From Metallyticus violacea (taxonomy: Eukaryota > Arthropoda > Insecta > Mantodea > Metallyticidae), in NCBI GenBank assembly GCA_030762175.1, contig CM060843.1, forward strand, positions 116,628,869 through 116,692,868: a stretch of DNA of 64,000 nt, read 5' to 3'. A program made the position numbers and the translations under genes. Positions 12,598-24,483 of this stretch are shown here, piece by piece. Each line of letters opens with the position of its first letter. The stretch's first letter is position 1. The notes under the pieces were generated by a model that saw nothing but the letters and a program-made list of their open reading frames with translations, was not told the DNA's origin and made no database searches.

Positions 12598-12650
12598 TTT
12601 GAAATATAGTAAATAGATATCTGCTGTGAAAGTGTGTATACATTTTGGCA
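12598..12650. mobile_element. Orphan right end of the 28.4/52.9-kb transposon
   Basis: TTTGAAATATAGTAAATA followed by GTGAAAGTGTGTATACATTT and TTGG matches the right terminus of the element at 52885-53743. Only the terminal 50 bp is recognisable, so this is a fragment or the scar of a degraded copy. It runs directly into a CG/CA dinucleotide tract. Confidence 0.7.
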
Positions 12651-12654
12651 CGCG

Positions 12655-12690
<36 letters not shown>

Positions 12691-12691
12691 G
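12651..12691. repeat. (CG)n-(CA)n compound microsatellite
   Basis: About six CG units followed by about fifteen CA units. Alternating purine-pyrimidine sequence of this kind can adopt Z-form DNA. Confidence 0.95.
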
Positions 12692-13548
12692 ATTACACGC
12701 TTTCAAATTGCATATTTTGACAGGCATTATTAAGAGACAAGAGATTAAGGAGTATATTTTATCAATAGGGAAACACGCATAGCTTATGAATAAAATAACT
12801 TATAGAAGTTTTACTTCATAAAAATTAAGCTAATATAATGATTTATTATATTCCATATTTACTATATAAATGTAAGATAATTTATCATAACTTATATGAG
12901 ATACGTAACTTTGGAGTAATTATTACAAGGTTCGTATATGAAGAAGCAAATTTAATCTGTACTTGAAGTGTCAGAGTGAAAAATATGTTCTTTCCATGCA
13001 GTACATCTTTATAACGCACTTCCTTTGTGCCGCTCAACGCCCATGAACCTCTTGCAATAACTTGAACTCTCTTGCGGATGTTTTCAATTTCACAAGAAAT
13101 GTGATATTCACATGGTGCTTAATTTTTACATTAGGCGTGATTCCGGCAAGTGGACGTGACATCTTTACTTCAAACACTCCTCATAGATGAACTAAATTCA
13201 ATAGCGAGATGAAATTTGTTCTCTTCCATTGCCAAATCTTCAAAGTCTAATTTGTTTATATTGATTGACACGCTGCCTTTTACCGGTAACGGCAGAAATG
13301 CAGTTTTGTTATTAAATTGTCAAAGCTCATATTGTTTGCCTAAAAGAAATAATGGGCCAATTTTACGAAGCGAAAAAGAAGAGGCAAACATAAGCAACAG
13401 TGAATGTTGCGATATCATCAAACTATCCACGATGATGATTTTCGATGTCTTTTATATTCAAAAGCAAAATCAGACTAGTTTGCGTTTTTATAATGTCTAT
13501 TTGGCCAGTTGAAATAATCTAAATAATATGTTTTGGTTATTATTATTA

Positions 13549-13580
<32 letters not shown>

Positions 13581-14395
13581 CTCTTACTGAAACTCAAGAG
13601 ATTGAAATAGCCGGTGACTAGCACTTCATCACCCTAGAACATCAGTGTCATCACACAACAGGCTCTGTCTGAAAGCCTCGGTCCCAAAATTACAGCGCGT
13701 TTTGCACCTGAGGTGACGAATACTAACATGGCCCTGGGGTGGTTTCCTTCCGCAACCTTCCCATCCCTTTCTCTCCATTGAACCAAACTCGGAGTAATTT
13801 ATGGCCTCTGGTAGTTCTCACCAGATGTAAATATATACAAATCACACAGACTGCAAACGGTTATTGGCGTGAAATGATTCATGGGCATGGAGCGCAATTT
13901 CAAACAATGGGAAGAGCGTTGCACGAAATCACCACGGTCTTCTACTTTAAAAGGGGCCAGTGTGGTAATGATAGCAGAGGAAATACTGATAACGAACTCA
14001 CTTTACCTGTTTGTTGTCAAATCAAAGCTCTGCTAATTATTAAGGAAGCGTTAATGATTATAATTGCTTAAATTGGTAAATGCGGTTCGTTGTATAGTCA
14101 TGTCTCTTAAACAATGGTTTAAAAAATTATATTCGCTTTGAAAAGTGAATATGGGCCACCAATATACGGGAACCAGTCCTTGCATTACCATGAAGAGATG
14201 CTGCAGCTAGTGGTAGGTATCACTCATTTCAGCTTAGAGAACTCAGCAGCTAACAGATTATGCCACGTTTGTACAATCGCTGGGGAAAGATCAGTTTATT
14301 GAAGTAAACATTTGATTGTGGTTATTGCCTCGTTCGTTGCAGTATATAATGAACAAAAAATCTTTATCTGACTTCTAACGCTTAAACTTGTATAG
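12692..14395. other. No recognised gene
   Basis: Holds a (TTA)n microsatellite at 13536-13580. Frames of 98 and 110 codons at 13216 and 13739 (+) have no recognisable motif. Confidence 0.5.
13536..13580. repeat. (TTA)n microsatellite
   Basis: About 15 TTA units with one TTG interruption. Confidence 0.95.
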
Positions 14396-14530
14396 GGACC
14401 AGTTCTATAGTCTAATTGTTAGCGTTCCTGATAATTATTCCTGGCATCTCGGGTTCCATTCCCGGATATGCTATGGGAATATTTTCTTCGTTAGGAAGGT
14501 CCTCATGGAACCCATGACTGTTTGGGTTGT
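14396..14530 (+). mobile_element. tRNA-like head of a further SINE-like element
   Basis: TATAGTCTAATTGTTAGCG resembles a pol III box A and CGGGTTCCATTCCCGG a box B, about 45 bases apart. This is normal tRNA spacing, but the acceptor stem does not pair well. The sequence then runs through CATGGAACCCATGACTGTTT directly into the tail of a family B SINE. It differs from families A, B and C. A degraded tRNA pseudogene is the alternative. Confidence 0.5.
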
Positions 14531-14826
14531 CTTTTTTTTATTTATTTGGTGTATTTATGGACGCTGTTTAACATCTCAGGTCATCAGTGTCCCATCCAGG
14601 GCGTGAAACGGCCGACAAATTTTGCTCAGAGGCCTCTTCTTTCATGCTTGAGGTTCTTTTTCGTGCCGTAAATGTACGACAAGGGACCCACGGCTTTACT
14701 TCCCTTCCGAAGGAAGCCATACTTAGGATTTTTACGCCCGAAAAAATCCATCGGTCTGGTCGGGATCGAACCCGTGATATTGGGTTTAGGAGGCCAAGTA
14801 TGGTTACCACTACACCACCAGGACCG
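14531..14826 (-). mobile_element. SINE family B, full-length minus-strand copy
   Basis: Read on the minus strand, it begins CGGTCCTGGTGGTGTAGTGG (box A), then has GGCCTCCTAAACCCAATATC, an anticodon-like region resembling tRNA-Arg(CCT), and GGGTTCGATCCCG (box B). The body has the ACGGCACGAAAAAGAACCTC and CAGAGGCCTCTT-type motifs, GGCCGTTTCACGCCCTGG, and an A-rich tail (TTTTTTTATTTATTTGG on the given strand). TGGGTT occurs on both sides (about 14523-14528 and 14829-14834) and may be a short target-site duplication. If so, the SINE is nested within the element at 14396. Confidence 0.88.
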
Positions 14827-15717
14827 ACTGGGTTAGGTATGATTAGGTTCTAGAACCATCCCCCCCTCCGGGCACACCATAACTATCACTATTGGGTCGA
14901 CTTAGCTGTGCATTAAGGGTGGTCGGGCCTCAGAAGACAGCTACAATACCGCCACGCTGAGGGAAATGCCAAAGTTCAAGAGAATAGGGCCGGCATTCGG
15001 AAAAATAAAATATTGTGTAATGCTAATGGCTAGCGTATATACTGTAACGGAAAAACAGAATAATGACCAGTAAACAAAGACTGCTTTGCTGAATAAAATA
15101 ATGTATTAGAAACCACGTTGCACGAAACTTCAAACTTCAAGTTTAATAGCCTGATATATCTTCCATCGAGCAATTTATGTATTATTAAGTTTGTTTTGAC
15201 AATTATTATTTTACAGATAAATTCACTTTCATGTCTTTATAAACTTCTATAATATAATTAATAATATAGAAAATGGCAAGATATGAACATCAAGAGATAA
15301 AGCGTAGGAAAACTATGGGAGGTATTCTGAAATATACTGGAGACAATACTGGTGCAAAGAGAAGCAATGAAATTGAATGACAAGTTTGACATTTACACAA
15401 ACAACAGTTTAAAACTTCATGGGTCGTTGACCACGAACAATGATTTTAATGAGTAATTTACACAATGTACAAATTAATTGAGTTATATAAATCAGGTTAA
15501 CTTTGACACATCAACAGATTCATGGGATATAGACGTTCAGATTTTGCACACTATAAAGGCTATTAGATAAAACATCTAAGTTAAGGGATGGAAATTATTT
15601 CTCAGAACTTAATTAGTTCTTTGATCTTTGCCGAGGAAATGATAAACAAAATAATTGAACTAGAGGCCCATAATCATAATAATCTTTATCTATTCGTTTT
15701 TAGGGGTTTGACTTGAC

Positions 15718-15723
<6 letters not shown>
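14827..15723. other. No recognised gene
   Basis: The first part (to about 15000: CCCCCCTCCGGGCACACC and GGTCGGGCCTCAGAAGAC) may be the rest of the element split by the SINE at 14531. The remainder shows nothing. Confidence 0.4.

Positions 15724-15757
<34 letters not shown>
15724..15757. repeat. (TA)n microsatellite
   Basis: About 17 TA units abutting the 3' end of the family A SINE. It may have grown from the SINE tail. Confidence 0.95.
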
Positions 15758-15760
<3 letters not shown>

Positions 15761-16030
15761 TGTTTAACGCCCGTTTTTACTACTGAGGCACCACAAGCGG
15801 TGACATTGATGATACATGAGATAAAATGATATATTGGGAAAGGATTTTTTTTTAAAGGAAGGAAACGTTCCAGGCCTAAGTTTAGGGTACTCTCCCGGTA
15901 TTTTCCTTTTATGAGAACAGAGAAAAATTTGGAAAAAACCTCAGTCAGGGAGGATGGTCCTGGTGTGATTCGAACCCCAATCTCCCGCTCACGAGTTCGC
16001 GCCTTAACGATCTCGGCCACCTGTGGCGAT
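15758..16030 (-). mobile_element. SINE family A, full-length minus-strand copy
   Basis: The given strand starts TGTTTAACGCCCGTTTTTAC (the family 3' end) and finishes GCGCCTTAACGATCTCGGCC (box A complement), with CGAACCCCAATCTCCCGC for the box B region. The 3' tail has become or joined a (TA)n run. An 87-codon frame across it on the minus strand is the repeat itself and not a gene. Confidence 0.87.
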
Positions 16031-19000
16031 GGGTCTGCCGTTGAGACTTAACATTTTTCTCTCAAATTGCGTGACCTGTTCACTTCACCAATCTGCATTC
16101 TACACTTTCCATGGTCGGGATGTAATAAGAGAGTTGGAATTTGCATTACAACCCATTTCCTAAAAGCTACGGCATCTAAGCGCTCAATTCAAGATTCAAG
16201 AATGCGTGCGATTGAAATACAGCAGCAGTTTTGAGGGTTTATTAGTTGTCCAACATATACAAGACTTTATAAACCAATTTCCTATTTGGTGAAAAATCTT
16301 GGAAAATATCCTGAACTCTCAGGTGTGCCTTATATTACAATAAAGTAACACAGTATGCAGTTTCAAGCAATAAGATCTACAGAAAAGTTTAATGTTTGAA
16401 GGCAATTAGTAGAAGCTATCTTTCTAAATACAAAAATACTTTCATTTAATTTAAGAGAATAAACTTATAAAGCTATGTGTTAAAGTATGTTTTCTAATAA
16501 ATGTTGTAAAGTGATTGGATAACGGTCGATTTCCACGCTTACGAGTATTCTTCTCCTTCAAAAATTTAGTAAAATTTACTCTATACAGATTTACCAATTT
16601 CCCAATTAGTATTCTTATAGAACTCAGATGACAAGCCTTCTAAACTCCCTGTCTTCCAGTTTTTTAAACCTTGTATCGCTTTGACGAACTCCAATAGATT
16701 TTTTTTGTGTGTATAATGCTGGCACAAATGGGGCATCTCCTTAGTGTACGTAGCAGTCCTGAGATCTTCTTACTCGAAAACTGCTATAGAGTGTTTAATC
16801 CATTCCCCAGCTGAAATATTTGTTTAATGACCCTCCACATGTCACTGACCTCTCCTCTCGCGACTACCTGTCTTCGCTCTACTGCCTTTGTGTCCTGCCA
16901 CTCAGTTTTGTTCTGCAGTAGTATATTTTCTTTGATAGTTGAGATTGCATTATTTTAAAATTATACTTTCAATAATCGCAATAAGTACAGCTTATTTGTG
17001 GAATGAATTTACTTTGTGTAAAAAGCGTATAAATATTTTCCATTAAGAGCTGGAGTACGCATCCTTCTTCCAGTTCCTGCCTGTTTGTTTTCGTAAGTAA
17101 ATTTATTGCTATGAGAAATAATTGCATTTCGTTGCTATGACACTGTGTAGCTTCCTTTGTTTTGGTGTTTATTAATTAATTTTTATCTGGCAGTTTTATT
17201 TATATGCTTAGAATATACTGTTTTAATAGACAGAGGAAATGAGAGAAACATTGAATGATATACCGGAAGACGTAGACATTGGACCAGATTTAAGAATCGA
17301 CTGTGCAAATTTAGTATAGGGAAAACCTATAAAGTATTCGTAAAGTGCTTAATGAGAAAAGTACGGAGATAAATGACAAAAACATTGTGAAGAAATGAAT
17401 AATATCCTCATCCTCCAGTAGCATTTACATTCTAAGATACTATCACACTTGTTCTGCTAAATAAAGTGTGCTAACAGCATCGTTGGTATAGTAATAGCAC
17501 AGCACGAACGGAAAAAGAAAGAATGCTACAAACTTTTTGTTTTCTTTCTGTACACTTAGCAATAAACACCTTCTTCAGTTAGGCACGAAGATTGGGGATC
17601 TTATTTTACACAATATGGATGCTCAGGCCTACTAATGGGTGGTCTCCATGCCATGGTTGCCATGCTGTAATATTCGAAAAGGAATTACAGCTAAAACGTG
17701 AAAATAAATTACGGAAATTGTGTTACAATCATCGTGTTCATATTTTACAACTCATATTATATTTTTTTATTTATTTAGTTATCTATCACTGACACCCAAA
17801 ACACCGTTACTTTGGCCTTAAATAATAACTAAGTGTACAAGACTTGAAATTTGGATTTTATAATGCTAAAGAAGGCGAAAGTAGATTAAAATACCAATAA
17901 ACAGTGAATCATAATTTAACATTACAACAAAATGGAAAACTTATATCACCCAAACTCTCTGAGTACAGTGTTACAAAGCAAAGTAAAAGCCAATCTGTAT
18001 TTACACTATCCGATTCTAGCAATGCATCAAATAACATTTAAGAATTGGCGATCAATGGTCAACGGAACTCTAGACCTCATCCATAAAGACATGGAAAGTA
18101 GACATGTTTAGCAATCATCGAAATGCCTTGCTCACGACAAACTGTTTACTGAAACCAAGCAGGAAGACTTTGAGAGACCAAGTAAATGTTTGATTAAAGA
18201 TTAATTCAAACAGAAGGTAAATAACTAGAAACTATCCATTACATTACATCACAGCATGTACTTAAGCTAGAATCCACTTGAAAGGAGATACATAAATATT
18301 TGGCCTTACAACTTGCATTATCAACTAAGCCCTAAGATTATTAATTCAAAGATAACATTAAAGTCGCATGCCTCATTTTGCACTTCTGTTGAGGTTGAAC
18401 ACTTCAAAACACTTTATCACGTCTCGTATTTCAGTTTTACACATTTTTTTAGCAAAAAATTAATACTATTCACACGATCGTCACAAACAAGTGAAACTAT
18501 ATAGTGCGCCATCTGAGGATAATATTTAATAATTTATAATAATAATAATTTGATCATCTTCACGACATCTCTGTGTCAGACCGAGAACTTTTAGAACACC
18601 CTTGTACTTTACCGGAACCACAACAAGCATCCAGCTATTGTATTCAATCACTTGTTACAAAACGGATCATTTTTAAAAGTTCATACAACAAATATTGTTG
18701 AAGTTATATTTGATATAAACGTAAGACACGTACATGTTAACTGAGTTTACAAATTATGGTCGCAATGGCATTCTCTTGAAATGTGTATTCTTTTTCGTGC
18801 ATTTTAAAGCATATTATTGTTTTAGGCGCTTAATTTAAAAGAACGGGAAAATGTATTTTTTGATCCAGAATGAAATTACGAAATAAATAAATATAACTGT
18901 ACAGTGCCGATGAATAATTATTAATATAATGTTAATACAGTTTTAATATAAAAAACAACAAAAAATGCTGAATAGATAAAATGTACATGACATGACATCC

Positions 19001-21020
19001 CAATATAATTGTATTCTATCTGAGAAATAGTACGGAAAATTGTAGATTCATGTGTAAAAGGTTCCCGCTCAAGTGTTCAAAATGGACTTTGATAACTTGT
19101 GAATTTACGTCGCCTTATGCAGAAGTATTGCCGTAAACGTTAACGAGCAGGCAAATATTCGAACCACGAGCTGGTATGTATTCCAATTGAATATTACATT
19201 CTATCATTTAGAGTCTGTAGTATGAAAATATATTTGGTTTATTGTTTTTATTGAACATAATATCAAACCCAGAGATTATTTTTATTTATTTATTTATTTT
19301 CACTAATGAGTAGATAGTATAAATGACTAAGAATATGTTTGTTGTAGAAATGAATACGAATATCCTCTTCAATTTCCTCAACCTTATTTACTTTTTTTTC
19401 TTTACAACCCCCAATTTTAAAAGTGTTTAAGGATGTTTTAACTACTGTAAATTCACAGCCAGTAAGCACTCACGATACATAAAATTAAATGAGAAGTAGG
19501 GAAAGAAAATTTGAGAGAGGAAGAAAGCTCACAGGCATTTGCTAGTGATGAGGCTGAACAAGACCTGGAAGGAAAAAAAACTTGTCAAAGTGGATGGTTT
19601 CAAACCGCACAGCTCTTCTTCACGGTTCTATGCTTAGCAACATCGACCATACGCGTCGTTCGTGACTACTTTTTGCTTTGTCATTTCCATGTGTTACTGC
19701 ATTGCAATAAAAACATTTCAGTTTTTTTTAAATCTGAAATGCTCCAGACTGCCAAAGGCTGCAACAACTTAAAACATCATTCCTGCTGGGGCATAGATGA
19801 AACTATAGAATTGGCTAGCTATGCGGTACTCAAACATTTTCAATCCTTTAAGTAAATAGCGCTCGGCGTAGAGATGTGTATTTGTGCTCACTACTAACAT
19901 TTACAACGGACTATAGAGAGGCGACGTTAAATAGATTTGGGAACTGGAGGGTCCATGACCGCTAGTATTCGTTGAAACGGTCATGGGATTTTGCACACTT
20001 CGGTTAAGAGGCAAATTGGTTATCGGTTTTCCTGACCTAAGGCCGAGGATAGAATTAATCATCTCAAATATTTAATGGCTCCAAAAAGCACAGTCCCTGT
20101 GGTAGTTTTGAATCAAATTAGCCTACGGATCTCAGATGTATGAGGTTACAGAGCGTGGTTAATTGGGTTTGCCATTTTGGGATGTCATGAACAGAGAATT
20201 GTCGACACCAACATTTGATTAAACGCAATTTATTTTAAATAGTGTCCCTGCAATTAATATAAGTTCCGTTATCTTACTAACTTGTTCCATTGGGCTTTTC
20301 TTATCACTTTTTTGATACAGGATGGGATGTTATAAATTATATTTGTATTATTCTAACTTAAAGGGACTAGGGTATCAGATTAAAAAGGATATTTTTACTT
20401 CCATGATATAACACACAGCGGTTAGAACATGAATGAACACCTTTATTTATGTTCAGTATACGCTCTTCCAGATTTGGTTGGGTCAGTTTAACTTAAATGT
20501 ATATTAGAGTAAAATAAAAACCTTAATTTATATATGAGATATTCTCTATATAGGACATCATTAGCAAATGAAAACGATACACAGGTGATTTGATTGATAA
20601 TTAGCTATTTTAACTGGTCAACATTTTTTTCTTTTATTCACAAGAACGCTCAACAGTGACTGCTGTATATTTTTCATTTTCATTCTTTCAAAAGTTCTAA
20701 ATAAACAATTATTTATCTGCTATTATAAGATTAACTATCTTAATATTTACTATTTCATAGAATATGCGTTCAAAGAAATAAAGTCTTCTGTTATGTTGGA
20801 AAAAATGTAAAAAATGCTATGAATTATCTTAGGCATAGATCTGGTGCTTTTAATAAAGATTAGAATAGTCACATTGTATGAAATATAAAATTAAGTACCC
20901 CCAAGATAAATCCGACTGATTTACGTCTATAGAGAAAGATAGGACTATCCATCACACTATATTACAATATGTTGACAGGTGTTTGCGTGAACTGGGATGC
21001 TTTATGGTTCACAATATATT
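16031..21020. other. Long stretch without a recognised gene
   Basis: About 5 kb of AT-rich sequence. The longest frame is 114 codons at 19511-19855 (+) and contains no motif I know. It holds a (TTTA)n at 19278-19300. No SINE of families A-C was found. Confidence 0.5.
19278..19300. repeat. (TTTA)n microsatellite
   Basis: About five TTTA units. Confidence 0.85.
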
Positions 21021-21160
21021 ATATATATAATTAGTTTTCTTTCTAAGTATCATTTCATCAAAACGTGGTAAGCAGTGAATGGAACTCTCTATATATAATT
21101 ATGTATATAAATTAGTTTTCTTAAGTAAAATTTTATCAAGCCTTAGTAATCAATAAATGA
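21021..21160. repeat. Imperfect direct duplication, period about 80 bp
   Basis: Positions 21021-21081 and 21101-21160 share the order AATTAGTTTTCT, TAAGTA, ATTT(T/C)ATCA, AGTAATCA-like and AATG. Identity is moderate, so this is an old tandem duplication. Confidence 0.55.
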
Positions 21161-21684
21161 CTTATTGTCTTTCCTCTGGTACAGAAAAAATGTATGAGTA
21201 ATTCATTTATTTCCACGCTTTCATGAAATGTTACTTAAAATAATTTGTACACAATTTAGGTGATATCTCTAGAAATAAATATGTACGAGTATATCATCTC
21301 AATGTTTACTTTTACAAAAGTCTCAGGTTAGAGTATCACACTCCAAGTGTTATTCCTTGTACAGAGTAACTGACTGTTATTGATGTTCTGTCTCTGGCAA
21401 AGGCCTGTCGAATTCTATTCACTCAAAGTGAAAGGCCGAGAGACCTGATAGCCCTAGAATGTACCTCACTGTCATTATTGGCAGGCCTTGCTAGGAGCAA
21501 TTCCATTTATTCACATAGACTGTTTCCAACCATGACCGTTATTTCAAATATTAAAGCTATCTCTCTTAAAAGTCTGACTATTACGGTACTTATTTCTGAT
21601 ATCAGATGAAGTTTAGTCATTCCCTATGAGAGCATCCATTAAGAATACTTTTTAATTTACATGAAAATAAAACTGAAGGTAAAC

Positions 21685-22688
21685 TGAGGGTAAGTCATTA
21701 AGTAGAAATGATGTGAGACACCTGACAATAGCAGAATTAGTTCGGAGGCATTTGGTTAGTGTACATTCCCGGAACAGCGCTCCCTTGTGCGATATTGGGG
21801 AAAAGTACCCGTCACGTGCAGCTGTTTACAACTGGGTGCAGAAGTTCTCTGAAGAGTGGACACATATCAAAGACGGACACCGCGTCGGCTGGCCAATGGA
21901 GATTTTCACAGAGGCGAACGAATTGAAGACTAAATCCAAGCAGACACTAGAGCCGCTGCTATTGGTAGTTTAGGTTTTCACAAACTCAGTACACGATCGG
22001 TGCCGCATGCTGAACCCACAACAAAAATGCAAAGAAGGGAACTGACGTTACAGTATCCCAATCGCTACCACAAGAATTGTCACAAGTGATGAGTCTTGGG
22101 TTCACCATTACCAATCGGCGACAAAGCTTGCATCAATAATAGTGGAAAAATCCGGCGTCGCCTGCGAAGCAGAAGAAAAGAAAAGGTTTAAAGCGGTATC
22201 ATCCGCTCGGAAACTGATGCTCACAGTCTTTTAGGATCACCAAGTGATAATGCTCATCGCCTCCCAGCCTCAAGGACTGCCCACTCCTACTGTAACGTCC
22301 CCAGGCCATTCAACGGAAGCGACCAGAGCTCCTAACCAAAGACCTGTTGCACTTGCATTACAAGGCGTGTTCTTATATTGCCTCAAGTGCGAAGTCCTCG
22401 AGTATCTTCCGTGTACTCCCGACATTGCTCCAAACCACTTCCATTTGTTCTATTAAACATCATATTTGACGACGAAGCTGTAGAAAGGAAAGTCACCGCC
22501 TGGTTCCGATAGAAGTCCAAAGAATTGTATGGTGCTGGATTTCCATGGCTTATGAAACGATGGTACAAAGACCTCGATGTACTACTGAGTGATAAAATTG
22601 TCAAATAAAAGTATTTTTCAAATAAGTACGTTTGTTTATTTATTTAGGTTCTATATACATTTGTAACTTACTTAATAACTTACCCTCA
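21685..22688 (+). mobile_element. mariner-like DNA transposon, internally deleted
   Basis: The element has inverted termini. The left end is TGAGGGTAAGTCATTAAGTA (21685-21704). The right end read in reverse complement is TGAGGGTAAGTTATTAAGTA (22669-22688), 19 of 20 identical. A TA follows the right end (22689-22690), as expected for mariner. The left flank is AC and not TA, so that copy of the duplication has mutated or the terminus is slightly longer. Length is about 1004 bp against roughly 1.3 kb for intact mariners. The missing part lies between the DNA-binding and catalytic regions of the transposase remnant. Confidence 0.85.
21713..22607 (+). pseudogene. mariner transposase pseudogene
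   Basis: The transposase binds its own termini and moves the element by a DDE/D reaction. Residues about 1-60 (21713-21900) resemble the mariner paired helix-turn-helix domain: VYNWVQKFSEEWTHIKDG then a degraded GRP motif (VGWPME). TSDESWVHHY at 22082-22111 matches the first catalytic block, with its Asp (codon 22088-22090) kept. SSARKLMLTVF followed by a stop matches SAGKVMLTVFWD. CTPDIAPNHFHLF at 22412-22450 matches YSPDLAPSDYHLF, but the third catalytic Asp position is His. GAGFPWLMKRWYKDL and a terminal YVEK-like SDKIVK end it at 22607. Several stops, frame changes and the lost catalytic residue make it dead. The second-Asp block (HDNA..H) is not recognisable. Confidence 0.85.
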
Positions 22689-22690
22689 TA

Positions 22691-23339
22691 CGTCAAGATA
22701 AAGATAAAGGCTCTTAAAAATCAGAATTTGTTGTAATTTTTGTTACAGTCCATTTTAACCACGTTTAAAGTAACAAAACTTCCCTAAATATCCATGCAAC
22801 ATTTCCTTGCTAACATGTCCATTTGGTAACTATCCAAGCATTTGTTTATCAACTGTAAGTGAATTTAGTAACAGAAACAGATAAGAATTACTTAAATATG
22901 ATTCCAGTATCCCAACTTGCACAAAAAAGTATTTCCTTGATATCTTTAATGTTTAGTGTTTCATAAAAGAAAAATTATGTAATAACTTAGTCTTCTTCAT
23001 GTAACTAAATGCAATTTACTTTCTGATAGTAATTCCTGCAAATTGAATGCGACAGGTGTGGTATTGATGAGCAGGACATGTTAACACGATGGATGTGATA
23101 TTAAGGTATAAATACGTATTTACTGCAGTTTGAAATAGTTTGACCATTAACTAGAGCAGATTACGCTGTGAAATACAAACATTTATGAATATGCTTTTAC
23201 ATGTGATTTTATCTCCAATTAATCCGTGATTGGTCGCTAGGCAAAAAATGTTCACGGTACGGTTTTGCTTTTTTCAGGATGTTTTAATCTCCAGAATATA
23301 AAATCAATGCTTTCATATTGTGCCAATTATAAAAATGTT
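22691..23339. other. No recognised feature
   Basis: AT-rich spacer. No motif or frame of note. Confidence 0.5.
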
Positions 23340-23399
23340 ATAATAATAATAATGATGATGATGATAATAATAATAATAATAATAATCATCATCATCATA
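23340..23399. repeat. (TAA)n/(GAT)n/(ATC)n compound microsatellite
   Basis: TAA units, four GAT units, more TAA units, then four ATC units. The GAT block (about 23351-23365) and the ATC block (about 23385-23398) are complementary and could fold on each other across the TAA loop. Confidence 0.93.
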
Positions 23400-23945
23400 A
23401 TGTTGACAATGCTACTGCGTCAGAGTCATTGCTTGCAACAATGTGAGCGATATTTTGTTTAAAAGGTCAATCAAATACTTAAAAGTAAGAGATAAATGAA
23501 GAGTAGAGAGGGGGATGGAGGAGGTAGCTTCGCTTGGGGTCTTAGATAACCCATGCGACTTGACCTTACCCGCCGGACTGAAAACGCTGCTGAGCTAAGT
23601 GTCCAAGTATCCGAGCAGCTAGCCAAAAGTGAGCGACAGAGAGAGAGCCGAAAGTAGTGTGGCAAGTTATTAGCTGGATGATAACGCTTTAGTTCCAACG
23701 ATTCAATAGCGCAGGCGGTTTAAGCAACATGCTATAATTGAAAAGATAGACTAGTGGGTTCGAATATCATCTCCCCCCCCCCTTTTACCGTCTGGAGTTT
23801 AAGGAGATTTGCCACAATTTCAATTATTTACTCGCTAAACCACTGGGTCCACCGGTTTCTAGGATTTGCCCGAGGTTAGGCGACAGGTTAGGTTAGCGTC
23901 TGTATGTATGAATTAGTTGCGAATTGGAATAAGAACATATTTCCC
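23400..23945. other. No recognised gene; GC-richer segment
   Basis: Positions 23510-23700 are richer in GC than their surroundings but carry no recognised domain. A tRNA-like segment lies at 23706-23780. GAGGTTAGG and CAGGTTAGGTTAG occur at about 23870-23895. Confidence 0.4.
23706..23780 (+). other. Possible tRNA-like (SINE head) sequence
   Basis: GCAGGCGGTTTAAGCAACATGC resembles a box A in part, and GTGGGTTCGAATATC a box B. A CT-rich body follows. Spacing is tRNA-like, but stem pairing is not convincing and no second copy was seen. Confidence 0.3.
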
Positions 23946-24098
23946 ATTGTTACAATATTTCACCCGCTTAATAATATTCTCATTATAGTGATTTGCCCGT
24001 CCCTATCCATTTATGTTTAGAGTTTTCGACCGTTACAATATTTCACCCGTTCAACAATGCCCTCATTACAGTGATTTACCCATTCCTATCCGTGTGGA
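23946..24098. repeat. Tandem duplication, period about 85 bp
   Basis: GTTACAATATTTCACCCG, then CTCATTA(T/C)AGTGATTT(G/A)CCC and CCTATCC, occurs at about 23948-24013 and again at about 24032-24093. The copies differ at roughly one base in six. Confidence 0.85.
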
Positions 24099-24483
24099 TA
24101 AGTTTTGCTCTCTCTCCTGGCTAGCCGCTCGGGTACTCGATATACTTGGACACTTTGCACCAGCACCAGTAGCTGCAACAGTTGAGTGCTTTCAGCCCTG
24201 GGTGTAACATCAAGTACCAAAGCGTCACTGTGTTTGGCTTGTAGCTAGATCTTAAAAGTAAAAGTTACTCTCTCCTGAGCGGCAGGGGGGAAATCTGAAT
24301 TTCTCAGTACTAACGGAGGCCGCAGCGGCAACCAACATGTGCCTTAGTTTCGTAAGAAGCGCTGTTGTTATAAGTCACATACATTTTTATAAACTATTAT
24401 TTTTTTGTTAAACTAAATTAGCGGAAGAAATAACATTTATTCGATTAAGAAGAGTGTGAAAAATTACGAAGATATTTTAAAGG

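Noticed and set aside
14750..14826. A functional tRNA-Arg gene on the minus strand
   Set aside because: It is similar in the anticodon and T arms but embedded in the repeated family B body.
15757..16020. Minus-strand frame containing EREIGVRITPG
   Set aside because: It is family A SINE sequence read as protein. The same peptide-like pattern recurs at 36096, 56486 and 60303, over other copies.
19511..19855. 114-codon frame as a gene
   Set aside because: No recognisable domain or exon signals; composition fits chance.
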